Assembly: GCA_037389465.1 (NCBI GenBank)
Contig: JAZARR010000066.1
Coordinates: forward strand, 1-64,000
DNA length: 64,000 nt
Direction: 5' to 3'
DNA from: Baylisascaris procyonis
Lineage: Eukaryota; Nematoda; Chromadorea; Rhabditida; Ascarididae
Part shown: in pieces, positions 37,237-49,000 of the stretch
How the letters are laid out: each line of letters opens with the position of its first letter
Position numbering within the stretch: position 1 is the stretch's first letter
Program-made: the position numbers and the translations under genes
The notes under the pieces: model-generated
The model's input: the letters and a program-made list of their open reading frames with translations, nothing else
Told to the model about the DNA's origin: nothing
Databases searched by the model: none

Positions 37237-40200
37237 TGCTCTCATTATTGAATAGGTATTTTTTATGATTCTGCTCTCTGTTATTTTGCATATAATAAGA
37301 GGACAATGTGGGCGAAACGGTTGGAAGGTGATAGAAAGTAGACGAGTTGTCTTTGAAGTGAGAATTGAATGTTTCAGATTTTGATCTTTTCCTTCAAATC
37401 TTTGTTGAATATTTGCTCTCACTGCATGATGAAACGGATGTGAATAGGGAATTTAACTAGTTGAAGGATGAGTGGTAGCAAAGGCTTTGAACAGTTAAAC
37501 TTTGAACGAGAACAAATCGAGGAGTGAACAGAAGTCTTTGTTGCTCATATCTTTACTTACCACATTTTTTATTTATTTCCTGAGCGAACGTCCATAGTGA
37601 ATTTGATTTTTTATATGTATGTTTCTTATTTTGTTATTTTTTTCTTTTTATATCATTTGGCTATTTTGATATTTTTCTTTGTACTTTATTATTGTACGCG
37701 TTGTTTTCTCGAATTCGTCGATTTCAGCTATCTAATTGCGTGGGGAATTTTCAGCAAATGCTTTAGTGACTTTTATTCTTTGATCTTTGAGGTGTTCAGA
37801 ATTTTGCGGAACGGTTTTTGCTAACGTCGGTCTCGAAACCGGAACAATTATGAAAAGGGATAAATAGTGCAGCAGAGTTTTCATCGGCGTCCAATTGAAA
37901 AGAAACGGAAATCGATAAAAGAATTCCATCGAGGGTGTGATTGTACCTAATCTGCCTAATACTCTGCGGCTTAAACTGCGGTAACGTTAAGAATGAATAT
38001 TGGGGGTTGGCGTTCCTATCCGCAGGTTATATAAGAAGATAGCGAGGTCTATATTGCGGCAGCGCGATGTTATGTAGATTATGTTATGATAGTGCTGTGA
38101 TCATTGACGAGAATTGCTGTAGTAGGCAATACAGGACAACAAATTCAGTACGACTTGCCATAACCGTATTGGCGGTGGCATTTCTCTCGTTTATTTAGTT
38201 GTTTCTTCGCCCCAAAGATGTTAAAAGTTCAACAGCGTTGTTATTCGAGGAGGTTCAATGCGTTTTGTGGTTTACAGTTGCAAAGATGATGGATGATACA
38301 AAGAACGAACGTGAAAAAATTTCTTCAAAATTCTTCATCGGTTTTTTCGAAATCCTGCAAGTTCTTCGTCGGTTCTTTTTTTTTGATAAACTTGATGACT
38401 TTTCCAGAATATAGGAAAGTTTTTGTCTATTGTTTTCTCGTTCAAGGTTAATACGAAAGTAAAGTTACACCGCATTTCACACCCCTTAAATGGTATGTAC
38501 TGCATGTGCTGTATGAGCGTAGAAACAATAGTTTGCATCCTTCCCCCTCCCCTCTACTCCTTATTCCTCCATTGTTATGAGAATATGCTCCAAGCCATTC
38601 TGTACTGCCTGCCATTGGAGAGTGTAATGATCTGGGGCACACTACAGCGTTCTAAAGTTAAACTTGCTAATTTTCTACATACTTAAAGAGGTGTTCAGAA
38701 TACGTTTAATATCAGAGAATGTTCTGATGAGATAATGTCATTTTTGTTCATACTCTTTGTGTATTTCCTCTGTCGTCTGCGAATAATGGCTGTATTATTT
38801 TTGTTTTTTATCGTTCACCATTTCTTTCTGTACAAGTGCTTTCTTTGTTGATAGTTACTTGGTGATGCTGTGTGGGAGGGATTTTGACTTTGAAAGAGGG
38901 CTGTGACAGGAGCACAGGTCAAGCCACAGATTTCACCATGGTCAAAGATGAATCCGGGTTTTGTTTTCTTTGATGTCATTACCAACGTTTTTCAAAAGAG
39001 GGCCCCTGGATGGGCCCCAAAAACATGAAAATTTAGGGAGGGGTTTCCATTGAGCTCCAGAAATGGTCGGAAATGGAGTCTCTAGAGGAGGGATTGGTGG
39101 ATCTTGCCACTGCAACATGGCGTGGCAATAAATTCAATGTACCTTGCCAGTGCATTAACTCATTCGTTGTAGTTGCGCATCTGCTGGGGGGGGGGGTAAT
39201 CTCGATGGTTGTGTGAGTGTGTTATCTTGTTTTCACCCCTCTACTTTGTTCTGTTTATATATTTCTGTCTTTGTTATTCGCTGCCGACGATTTGACCACC
39301 CAGTGAGTGTGCTGAGAATCGCCGTTCCATGTTGCATACGTCTGTATTTAAGAGCACGCACTATTCGTATATTTTATGCGGGATGTGTCGTTTTTCCCTC
39401 TACGATGTTATGATGGTTGCACGTTTCTATTTCTCTGACTGCCCGAATGATGTTGCTATTGCTGTTCTTATTGCGATTAAATTGTTACTAGAACATTGTT
39501 CTGTTATTACTTCAATACAGAAGGGTAAATGAGTGGCTTTAACATTGGCTATTTCACATCGATGAATAGGGCATCGCGTGATGCGTTATCGCTTTAAGAA
39601 AATCCGTTCTTTTTATAGTCGATGGTTCCGAAATTAAAATGTGAAGAGGGGGGTGGTGCTTAGAGACTGAATGGAATACTGTAAGGATTGTGCGAGGTAT
39701 TTGTGAACGATGCTCGAGTCAGTGGAAGTTAGCGATTCGTGGAAGAACGTGGAAGAAGCAGTACGGCTCAAGAGGGTCAAGGGAACAGCAAAAAAGAAGT
39801 ATGTAGGAGTGAACTGCGTCAATTACAAGGGCTAACGTGCTATTGAAATTAGCTAATTTTTTGAAGTTTATAGGTAATTCGTTAGCTTCAACGACACGAG
39901 ATATGGTATATAAGGTGGAAAAGGAAACACGTTTAGTTTATTGCTTTATCGTGAGAGTTTCCGGTGTTAATATTTGGCGATCACATTTCCACAATTACAA
40001 AGGTACGCAAATAAAAGGACGGAACGACAAGTGATATCACTGATAAGTAAGGAAATGGGGTGATTCTTTGCGATTTTAATGATATTATTTTAACTCCCAT
40101 TAAGGATGATCGTTGTCAAAAGAGTTATACGGGCATCACCTTGAACAATCGTCTCAATCACTTCAACTAGTCTTGCATCCAACATCCGTGACTACTTCAC

Positions 40201-40591
40201 TTACAGACATCTAATGGACAAATGCCTTCAATTGGTGCTACATACTTGTAGTGTCCTAACACGTTATATGCAACGTCAAGTATATAGAAATATGAGGAGT
40301 CATCATGCTCTTATGCAGTTATTTCGTAAAATTTTTTAAAGACCATTCGAAAAGACAGTCATGAGGAAATTGTCAATTTTTCCAGAGAACACCAATTGGA
40401 TCATATCGTGCAATATAAGTGGCTAAGAGGCGTCTTGGATTAGCCAGTTTTTTTGGCTTTGAAATTTACGAAGTTAAAGAACTTAGAATTATTGTGACTT
40501 GCCTGTCACATGCTATGCTCATATTGTGGTTAAAATAAAGCTCAACTTGAATATTGAAATAACGACGTCGTATAAAGCAAACGTCCTGTTC
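37237..40591. other. Intergenic region between npp-10 and the kinase gene
   Basis: This is a convergent intergenic interval with no supported gene. It holds a G run at about 39186-39196, a GC-richer patch around 38990-39150, and a 41-codon plus-strand frame at 39710-39835 (starts MLESVEVSD, then VEEAVRLKRVKGTAKKKYV) that is basic and without known motifs. At about 40100-40170 a plus-strand frame reads KSYTGITLNNRL, weakly like the NYRGITL motif of non-LTR reverse transcriptases, but it is too short to call. Confidence 0.5.
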
Positions 40592-43500
40592 TCATGGAGA
40601 ATTCACTCCGTTAAAGCTATCAGATTCATCAATTAGTGAGAGTGTATCGACCGAAGTCGATTCTGTGGCGTTGAAATATGGTGAGCTGTCATCTTCTTCC
40701 CAGTCAAATCGCGTAAATACATCGATTCCGTTCTCCTCTCGAATCTTTACAAGTAAAACATGAATTTCTTCCTTATTGTGTTGTATTCATCACTTTCAAA
40801 TCAGAGAGAATAAGAAAGAAACTGATTAATTTTAGTGAAACGAAGAAAGAGGACAGTATGCGTATTAAATAAGTGAGAAAATTTAAAGTTTTTAATAAAC
40901 TTTGAAACGATGAATTTTATTAAAGTGGAAATTTTTTGCATTATAGAAAGTAAATTTATGCAAAAATCCATCACAATTTAGGGGATTTTCATTGCAACTA
41001 AATCCAAAGAATAAAATTTTTTATGGGAATACAGGCATAGTAACCTTTCAGGATTGTAATTGATTCTTGAAACCGCATTTTTAATGTAGAAAAAACATCG
41101 TGAGCATAAAAAAATGCAAAAGAAATTCACTTTTTGCAGGCAAAATTTGTGTACATTGCACTGTTAGTTGCAGTCGATCTTTGAACTTCACTCGTTCGTT
41201 ATGAGTTTTGAAGATTTCTAATTGAATTTAGAACTTTTTTTAGAACTCAATTTAATTTTCAGAACTTAGTTCAGAACTTAATACATGAACTTAGAACAAC
41301 CTTCTATTTTCTATGTAAAGCAATTTCAAGCACTTTCCTATTAATCCTTATCGCTGATCTTATCATTAAGGTTATGAGTTGAAGATCATGGTGAAATCTC
41401 AAGTTGGAGTTGCTTCATTTCGAAAGAGCACTTACATCATTGAGAATTGTCTGTATTAACTGATACTGAGGTTCATCTTGAAAAACAAGTGCATCAATGA
41501 TCGTCAGCAAATCGTCATACTGCCTGGGGCAATCACGTAAAAAGTGAGCACGGCCCTCTTGACGTGCCATTAATTTCGATGCTTGCACAATGCTTCGCTC
41601 TAAAAGCATTCCTCGAAGGCAATCCTTGAACTTATCAACGCTGGCAATAGCAGTGCTGTAGTTTATCATTTTATCACTTAATCATTTCGACATAACACTA
41701 TTTTACTGACAATTTTCGTTCTATTTTTATATTGGATCCACGATTTTATTGTGTTGATGATTCGTTTATTTATTTACTAAAAAAATCTGTCGAATTCGTT
41801 TATCAAATCAAAGCCAATCTGCTAGCTATTAACTGAACATCTGTAAGTATTATGAGCAGAATCCTACTGCAAAGTAATGAAGAGAATATAGGACACTATA
41901 AAGTGTGATCCCATATCGAAAATCGATGACATTTGTTCAGAAATTATTAGTACAGGCCTCTATGATTATTATCAATCAATTTATAATCGAAATATTGCTC
42001 GTATTGCACAAAGTGTGAAGAAGAGTGCAATACTCTCCGTAATTCGTGTTCTTAAAATCTTCGCAACGCAAAAGACAAAACTTCTGATTGTAAATTTGTT
42101 GACAAAAACATCTGCGTGCGGCTCTCGAAAGATAATAGCTCCTCACCATTTACTCGTCGCCAAGGTAGCGCTCCGCTAGTAATTTCAACTAAAAGATAGA
42201 ACCATGATTCGAGATCATCTCTTCGGCCGAGATCGAGTCTTTGATGTGCCTTCAACGAGCCATATCTTGTTGTACCACGCCATCCGACTTCTCCTCGTGA
42301 TGGATGATGATTTCCTTCCTGAATATACTTCAGTGTCCCCTTGAAAACCCCATCGGATGAGAGTGATTGATAAGGAACACTGTATGATGGTTAAATTGTA
42401 AAATTTTTGAAAGTGGCAAATCATCCTATTGGTGGTTGGTGGCTTTAGCCATTGCACCACAAAGATCGAGCAAATTGCAGAGCGTGTGCAAGATGTTTTC
42501 CTATGAATTCATCAAAAATATCTACCAAGAGGAAGACCATAATTCAAAATAAAAACATTGCCATTTAGTAAGCAAACATAGGTCAGTACAAATTTCACTG
42601 CCTATCGAATAAATTTCGATAGGAAGCGAGTCTGATCGCAGGTTGACCTATTGACTTCTTAAGTGGAATAAGGCAGCTTATCAACAAGATGATATCACAT
42701 TAGCCGAAGAGAGCGACTGTCTTAATGCCGGAAATGATTGCGAATGTTCTAGAATTAAAAAATTACCATATCTGAATATCTTTTCGCTAGACCAAAATCC
42801 AATAGGAATATTGTTCGATGCTGATGATCTTCGTTTCGTCCGATTGCAAAATTACCCGGTTTGATATCTCGAGAAATGAAACCACATCTGCAGTATTTAC
42901 GGTAATAAAGGCTTTGTAATGCTAAATGATTAAACAGTGAGCAGCGCACTTACATGGCGAGGCATCGTGCATCGCAAATTACAGGTATTCCAAAGATCGT
43001 CTCTATAAATTTCCAAGATGTGATCCATGTAAAGGTGAGATATGTTGTAATTCAACCTCTACCGTACTTTCTGATAAGAAATCAGTCCATTATACCGTAA
43101 CATAGATTGCTATTAAAAATTACGGTATGTTTGATTATCATTGCATTGCAGGGCATTTTAACTGAAGGGAAATATGAACAGATAAGAAAGATTTTGAAAA
43201 ATGGAATGCAACTAACCTATGTAACTCCTCAATTGCATCAAGAGTTTGCGTTGCAACAAAAATCGACGTGCTCAATGAAAATCGCCGATTGATTTGTTCA
43301 TGTTGCAACGTATAAAGATCTTTGCCAAGCAACGGCATAACGACGAACACGTAATCCGGTTTCTTTGAACCCTTTATGAAAATTAATATTTTTGTTGCAT
43401 TATCATGCGAGGAATAATAATTCAGCATTCGGTTGTCTTCATGAAGAGTTTCTCTGAGGTCGTTTCTGATGCTCGTTTCCAATGCATATCGACAAAATTA

Positions 43501-44619
43501 CCACATGAACTGAAGCACAAGTGGGGAATCTTCGTCGCCGCCCTCCTTGCTCCTCTCAATCCCCCTTAGGGGATGCCCTTGCTGCTTATAGCGAATGCTT
43601 TTTGAGTAGAATCCCCCTATGAGAGCCAGTTGATTAAATAGTGCTATGAACATGAAACTTATCAGTTTTCTTCGTTTTCTTATTTATCGATTTAATTAAA
43701 GAGATGTATTCTTAATTCCACTAATGGCGTCTGCATAATGAATCAAAATCAGGTAGTGTCCTTGCCTTGTGATCCAAGGATCTTAGATATGACCGTTAAA
43801 TAAGTAGCAGTTCTTTGAGGTGTGTACTAAATATGAAAGGAAAAAACTTTTTTAATTTAAAGCATCCCACCACAGAATTAAAATGCAACTTTCTATAAAC
43901 CTTTGGCTTGAAATGGAAAGGAAGACGCAGATTTCACACCTTTCATATGAACTACAGTAGGCTGCAAAATAATGCGTCCAACTCTTAGAAAACCTTTTCA
44001 TTGTGATGTACTGATGCATGATGTGCCCACTTTCAACATGTTTTTTATAGAGTTTTATGTTAGTTTATTTATGATTCTTTGGTAACTGTCAATGTCAGAT
44101 GATCAGCATAACTGAACAGATTTTTTTTTATATATTTGATTTCACCTTTAGAATGTTACTCGTTGAATAATTTTGCTTGGATAATGCAATCTTCACTTTG
44201 TTGTTTAGTACATATGAAGTCATAAGCCGAAAAGATGTTGTAGATGTTATTGCTACACTCAAGAAAATCACTTCCTCTATTTCATCTCTTAATCAACCGA
44301 TAAGTTTTTGAATGAGAGGAGAATTTCTCACTTACATGATCGATAAGTGGGCAAATATGCTTGCAGTTGTATCGTTCAGCTGTAATCATAACACTTCCGG
44401 TATTTTTCTACTTTAACTGCATAGATCCTTTAAGCACCTCATCGTCAATCACTTTGAGAAACCAGTAGGGATAGCTACTTTGCTTGGGTTTACTTATCAG
44501 ATGCAAAGGTATTAGAGTATTTAGGAGGGCAATATTGGAGGTAAATGCATCATTTGAAAAATAAAATGTTAGGAATTGAAACAATTGGGGATACAAAAAT
44601 CATATGGGATAGAAATGTT

Positions 44620-44690
<71 letters not shown>

Positions 44691-45099
44691 TGCGTCATGA
44701 TTTTCATGATGACTACACCAGAGACACGAATAAATCGGCGATGTCAGAAATGTGATGCCTTTCATTATACTGAGCAAGTAGATAATCGCAGTTATTAAAT
44801 CTTCCTGATACGAACTCGCTTCTCACTCGCAAATAATGTCGTTGAACATTGCATATAAATTTCTTAGTTAGAATGGCTTCATCTAAAAAAATTATTCTTG
44901 TAAAACATTTTCCTTACCTCCGACCTCGTCTGCATTCAAAAACGGTCCCGAAGCCGCCTTCACCGACCACACTGATCAGTTTGTATGTGAAAATCTCCGA
45001 GCGCACCTCAGCGCCAACTCGCGGTAGACCGTCTTGATTGGGTTTAGACGACCGTTCGGGAATCAATTGGTGTAAGGTAGAGAGTGTGGGAAGTGCTTG
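40592..45099 (-). CDS. TTBK/CK1-superfamily protein kinase, 5' end uncertain
   Basis: Minus-strand exons: about 45099-44918, 43497-43217, 42887-42767, 42339-42147, 41599-41436 and 40744-40592 (stop 40594-40592). They encode a glycine loop (VVGEGGFGTVFECRRG), VVMPLLGKDLYTL, the catalytic loop SRDIKPGNFAIG (SRD for HRD), LLDFGLAKRYSD, GWRGTTRYGSLKAHQRLD, RRDDLESWFYLLVE, LPWRR and a closing RFDWEEDD. The order and words RGTTRY, RRDDLES and LPWRR are typical of tau-tubulin kinase-like and worm CK1-like kinases. The last four introns keep phase. The gene ends in an acidic S/T-rich tail. Two problems remain. No acceptor was found for the second exon, and where the ATP-binding lysine of beta strand 3 is expected it reads RYALETSI, with Glu. 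No ATG lies in the first exon; an ATG at 45128-45126 is in another frame. It is either a kinase with a missing small exon or a degenerate one. Confidence 0.82.
44622..44685. repeat. (AT)n microsatellite, about 64 bp
   Basis: This is an uninterrupted AT alternation inside the first recognised intron of the minus-strand kinase gene. Confidence 0.95.
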
Positions 45100-45239
45100 T
45101 CAATGATTCTGTGTTTCTTTATGTTCATTGCATAGTCTTGCGTCGCTCGTATGAATCGGCTTATCACTATTAAGACAAATTATCTCCCGTCTTAGGAAAA
45201 ACGGGCTATAGGGTTCATCGAAAATAGGCTCTTATTTTA

Positions 45240-45470
45240 GTCAGTTTGAAGTGGTGGAGAATCTGTGGCCTAGTCACAGCGTGAACTTGTAGCCAAGCCA
45301 CAGAATAGAAAAATCCATGACCCTGGGTGAGCAAGGGTGAAAGGCCTAGAATGGGGAGATTATGGCCGGGCCGTGAACTCCTCTACCCTTGTTGGTAAGG
45401 GCGGGTCGGCGGCCCAGCCTTGAATAAATCCACTTTTTCGTGGCCAGGTGTGAATTCCCCTATTTCTTTG
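45240..45470. repeat. Degenerate GC-richer short-unit repeat patch
   Basis: Variants of one phrase recur at irregular spacing: GTGGCCTAGTCACAGCGTGAACTT, CCAAGCCACAGAATAG, ATGGCCGGGCCGTGAACTCC, CGGCCCAGCCTTGAATAAATCC and GTGGCCAGGTGTGAATTCCCC. The common core is GGCC-(A/G)G-(C/T)-GTGAAxTC. The patch is richer in G and C than its surroundings and has no coding frame. Confidence 0.45.
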
Positions 45471-46021
45471 TTCACCATCAAATCAAATCATAAGACCGCG
45501 ATTCCCTCAACATCGGTTTTGATGGGTTGCATGGATGAATGATAAATTGCTCGATTGTAGAGAATAAGCTATATTTTTATTTCGCTCTATTACATTATTC
45601 CGTTCGTATGAAATTAACGACGGCATAATATGGAGATTCTTTGAGCTAGGCAACAACTTCTATTATCCAATAAATTTCTGTTTTTGGAAGGTGGATGTAA
45701 GTGGTATATGAAAATGGGGGGAGGGGGAGAGGTAAGAATTGTCGTTGGGCTTAACAGCTGAAGGTAGAGCTCGTTGGATGATATAATCGTTTTAAGAAAA
45801 AAGAAAAAGGTTGTTTGGAAGTGCATGAAGTTTTCTGTTTTCTAGAAGAATCTACTAAGACCCAATGAACTTTCCTTTTGCTTCAAAGAGGAAAATCTAG
45901 AAACTATGATCTTCTTTCGTTCTTCGACACGATATAGGTTGCACACCACGTGTTCTAATGTTTTGATTGCCTGATAAATATGTGATTACTTATTCAATTC
46001 TTTAATTTCGCAACTGATTTA

Positions 46022-46086
46022 AATACTTCAGCGGTGCGTTCTATTCGAAGTTGTTGCTGTGAAAAGGCAGTGTGATCGATACCGTG
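46022..46086 (+). promoter_or_regulatory. SNU13 5' UTR with candidate trans-splice acceptor
   Basis: TTAAATACTTCAG ends at 46031, 55 nt before the ATG at 46087; a second CAG ends at 46070. Either could accept a spliced leader. The first has the better pyrimidine and U content. Confidence 0.35.
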
Positions 46087-49000
46087 ATGGCCGATGATGG
46101 AGTGAATCCGAAGGCCTATCCGCTTGCTGATACGGCTTTATCGCAGAAAGTATTGGATCTTGTACAACAGGCGCTTAACTATAAACAACTTAAGAAAGGC
46201 GCTAACGAAGTCACCAAAACTCTCAATAGGGGCATCGCTGAGGTATTTTAATGCTTATTGCCATCATATATCAGATTTTTAGATTCACCACATTACTGTT
46301 GTTTGTATTCGGCATAAATTTGAAGGAAATCTACCAATTTAACAATTATAAGCTAATGTAAAAACTTTCTTTCAATGTTCGTAGCCGAATATCGAAAAAA
46401 AAAATTCTATCGTTATATTACGCAACGGTTCATGGCAGCTTAACGAATTGTGCACTCGTTCTATGTCTTGTTCTGAGTTTCTAATTAATTTCTTTCGCTA
46501 AAGAAGGGATTTGAGGTCTTAGTTTGAATGATAGGAACACTGTTCCATAGCGGCAATTTTACGATGTAAATATGTGTGACATATGCGCCCTTTTTTGAGC
46601 TCTTCAGAAGTCGTCACAGAAATATTTATGGGGTGTTGTACTTCTCGTTTATGGGAAGAGTTAATGGCGAGTTCAATTTTGCCGTGTAAAAATGTACATT
46701 TATGTTCACCAAATGTGATGGTAGAATGGTTGCTGATAACAAATTATCGTAATTGTTGTTGAAAACGATATTGTTATCAAATTTTATTGAGTGATATTAT
46801 TAGTGATTTTCACGATTTAATTCGGCGTGGTGACATAATTCGCGATGAGGTTCGTTTTATTCAATAATTATAATGCTATTCTGAGCGGAATTCGATAGTC
46901 AGAACAATCAACCTATCAATCTCTAGTGAAAATATGCATAATGGAACACTGATATGGGAATGGAATGTCCTTATTTGACGTGATAAACAGTGTCGCGGCT
47001 TCGTGCGAGTGAATGAGTGCGTAGAAATAAATAAAGTGAAAGATGATTAAAGCTTCAAAAGTTAGTTTTGCAGACGTGAGAAAGTTATGAGAAACGAAGT
47101 AGTGCAAATAGATTATGAAAGTGAGATTGTTAGTCGGCCACTCAGAAGTGTTGAGCTCAAAGAGAGGGCAACGTGCGTGGGAAGCTCACAAGGCATGGGA
47201 GCGCTTTGTTTCTCAAAAAGTGCATGAGGACATGCGGATCAAGTCATCCCATGAACAATGCTAATTGTCAACTCAACTAACGGCACAAAGAAGGGCGGAC
47301 TATAAGCTTCAAGAAAATGTCAGCAGGAAGGCTATATAAACAAACCTCAAAGATTCGGTAACTGCTATACGATGTGTAACGTGAATCGGTGTTGTGCGCT
47401 CAACGTTTTTGCTTATGAATAAGTATGTGTATTCTCTCCGTCGGCTTATAAGGTATTATAACATTACGTACGTGTAGATAATTGTACTTGAGTTCGCTTA
47501 AGTGTAATGTTAGAATTCTCTCAGCATCAGGTTACGTGATTTATTGATGAGTATACGTATTCTTTTCGTTGAGTTATACTAATAAGTATGCATGTTCTTT
47601 CCTCGGGTTATAAGAAGTTATAACATTACGTACTTGTCTAATAACCATATATGAGTTTACTTGATCACATGTTAACCTACTATCATATTCTCTTTTACTG
47701 TCGATATGTAAATGTTTCTTCGTCGCGTTTTGATTGTTTAAATGCGAATAAAGGTTTAATTACCCAAGTTTGAGGCGTGGTTCACACAGCAGTGGAAAGG
47801 TGCACAAGGCGGTTGCACCAACAGCATCTGATATTGGTATTCTAAGAGCAGCCACCTCAAAGTGAAGTATTCTTGGGTAACTGACAGAATCCCAAAAGGT
47901 GGTCATTGGCGAGCGGAAGGCGTCATTGAAATCGGAGTGTCGCGACAAGTAGACGGGTCACGGAAGGGAGCTCAGTGGTCAGAATCGTCGACTCCAGCGG
48001 AGATTGTGGTTGGATCGACGCCAGTGGCAAAGAGACGGGTCGACGGTGGATCAAAACGCCACACGTCAACTCGGAAGTGACAAAAGCGGGTACCGAGAAG
48101 CGATCAGCAGCTCAGTCGACATCGGACAGCAACAGTAACGTAGGCCAATTGTTAAACAGTAATTTTCTTTTGTTTTATTCGTTTTCTGTTGTTTGTTCAC
48201 GAATCTTTGGGGACAAACTAACATACATAATCTAATTATTGACCACCTTTACACATACACACTACACACACCCACCAACAAAAAGGGTGGTTAATACATG
48301 GTGCCACGAGCCGGGATATTACTGAGTTGGCCTTTAACAATCACACTAATTTGGCTTTAATTGCTGTAGGAGAGATAAATGAAAATATGTCTTCCACTGG
48401 TCTGCGAAAGCAGCTTACGCTGGCCAAGGGAAGGCTTCAGTACTTGGACGAATTGCCTGATTACAGTGAGCAGCCTAAGACTGGAGAGGAAATGATGGTT
48501 ATAAGGTCGCGCGTTACAGAGGACCTTATGCGGATAGAAACGGATGTAGAAAAGATAAATAAGAGCCATACCGCGTGGAGAGAGCTCCTGATGGGTCTAA
48601 CTGGAGAGAAGCAAGAAAAGGAGAGTGAGCGGTATGAGAAAGAGTGTGAGGCCCAAGACAGCTTCCTGGAAGTAGTTGATAAGGCAGATGAGGCAGTAGC
48701 TACTCTGAAGTGCAAGCTTGCACAGTTAGATTTAGCAGAAAAAACATTGCCGCTTCTAGAAGCTAAACAAGAGGAGAAGGCATGGAAAACAGAATTGCCC
48801 CGAGCAACTCTCCCCCAATTCCATGGCGACCCCCTAGAATGGAGAGAATTTTGGGATTCCTTTGGAGCAGTAGTAGATGAGCAACCAATTCCGCCAGTGA
48901 TAAAAATGACACATCTAGCGAGTTGTTTACATGGGAATGCGAAGGAAGCTATCGCGGGGCTACCCATTACCAATGAAAGTTACCAGGAAGCTAAAGACCT

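Larger units (their letters stand above)
45100..46086. other. Head-to-head intergenic region, kinase gene and SNU13
   Basis: About 1 kb separates the 5' ends of the minus-strand kinase gene and plus-strand SNU13, so promoters for both are expected here. No TATA-type core is obvious. The middle carries a degenerate repeat patch (45240-45470). A missing upstream exon of the kinase may also lie here. Confidence 0.5.

Noticed and set aside
40100..40170. Possible non-LTR reverse transcriptase remnant (KSYTGITLNNRL)
   Set aside because: The match is a dozen residues with no second motif nearby; it is below what I can support.
47862..48235. Short plus-strand frames inside each LTR
   Set aside because: They lie in LTR leader sequence, are disrupted by the 14-bp deletion in LTR3 and resemble no protein.
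48461..48973. 170-codon minus-strand frame antisense to gag (and its copy at 55634-56146)
   Set aside because: It is a mirror of the gag reading frame repeated in both copies; nothing suggests an antisense gene.
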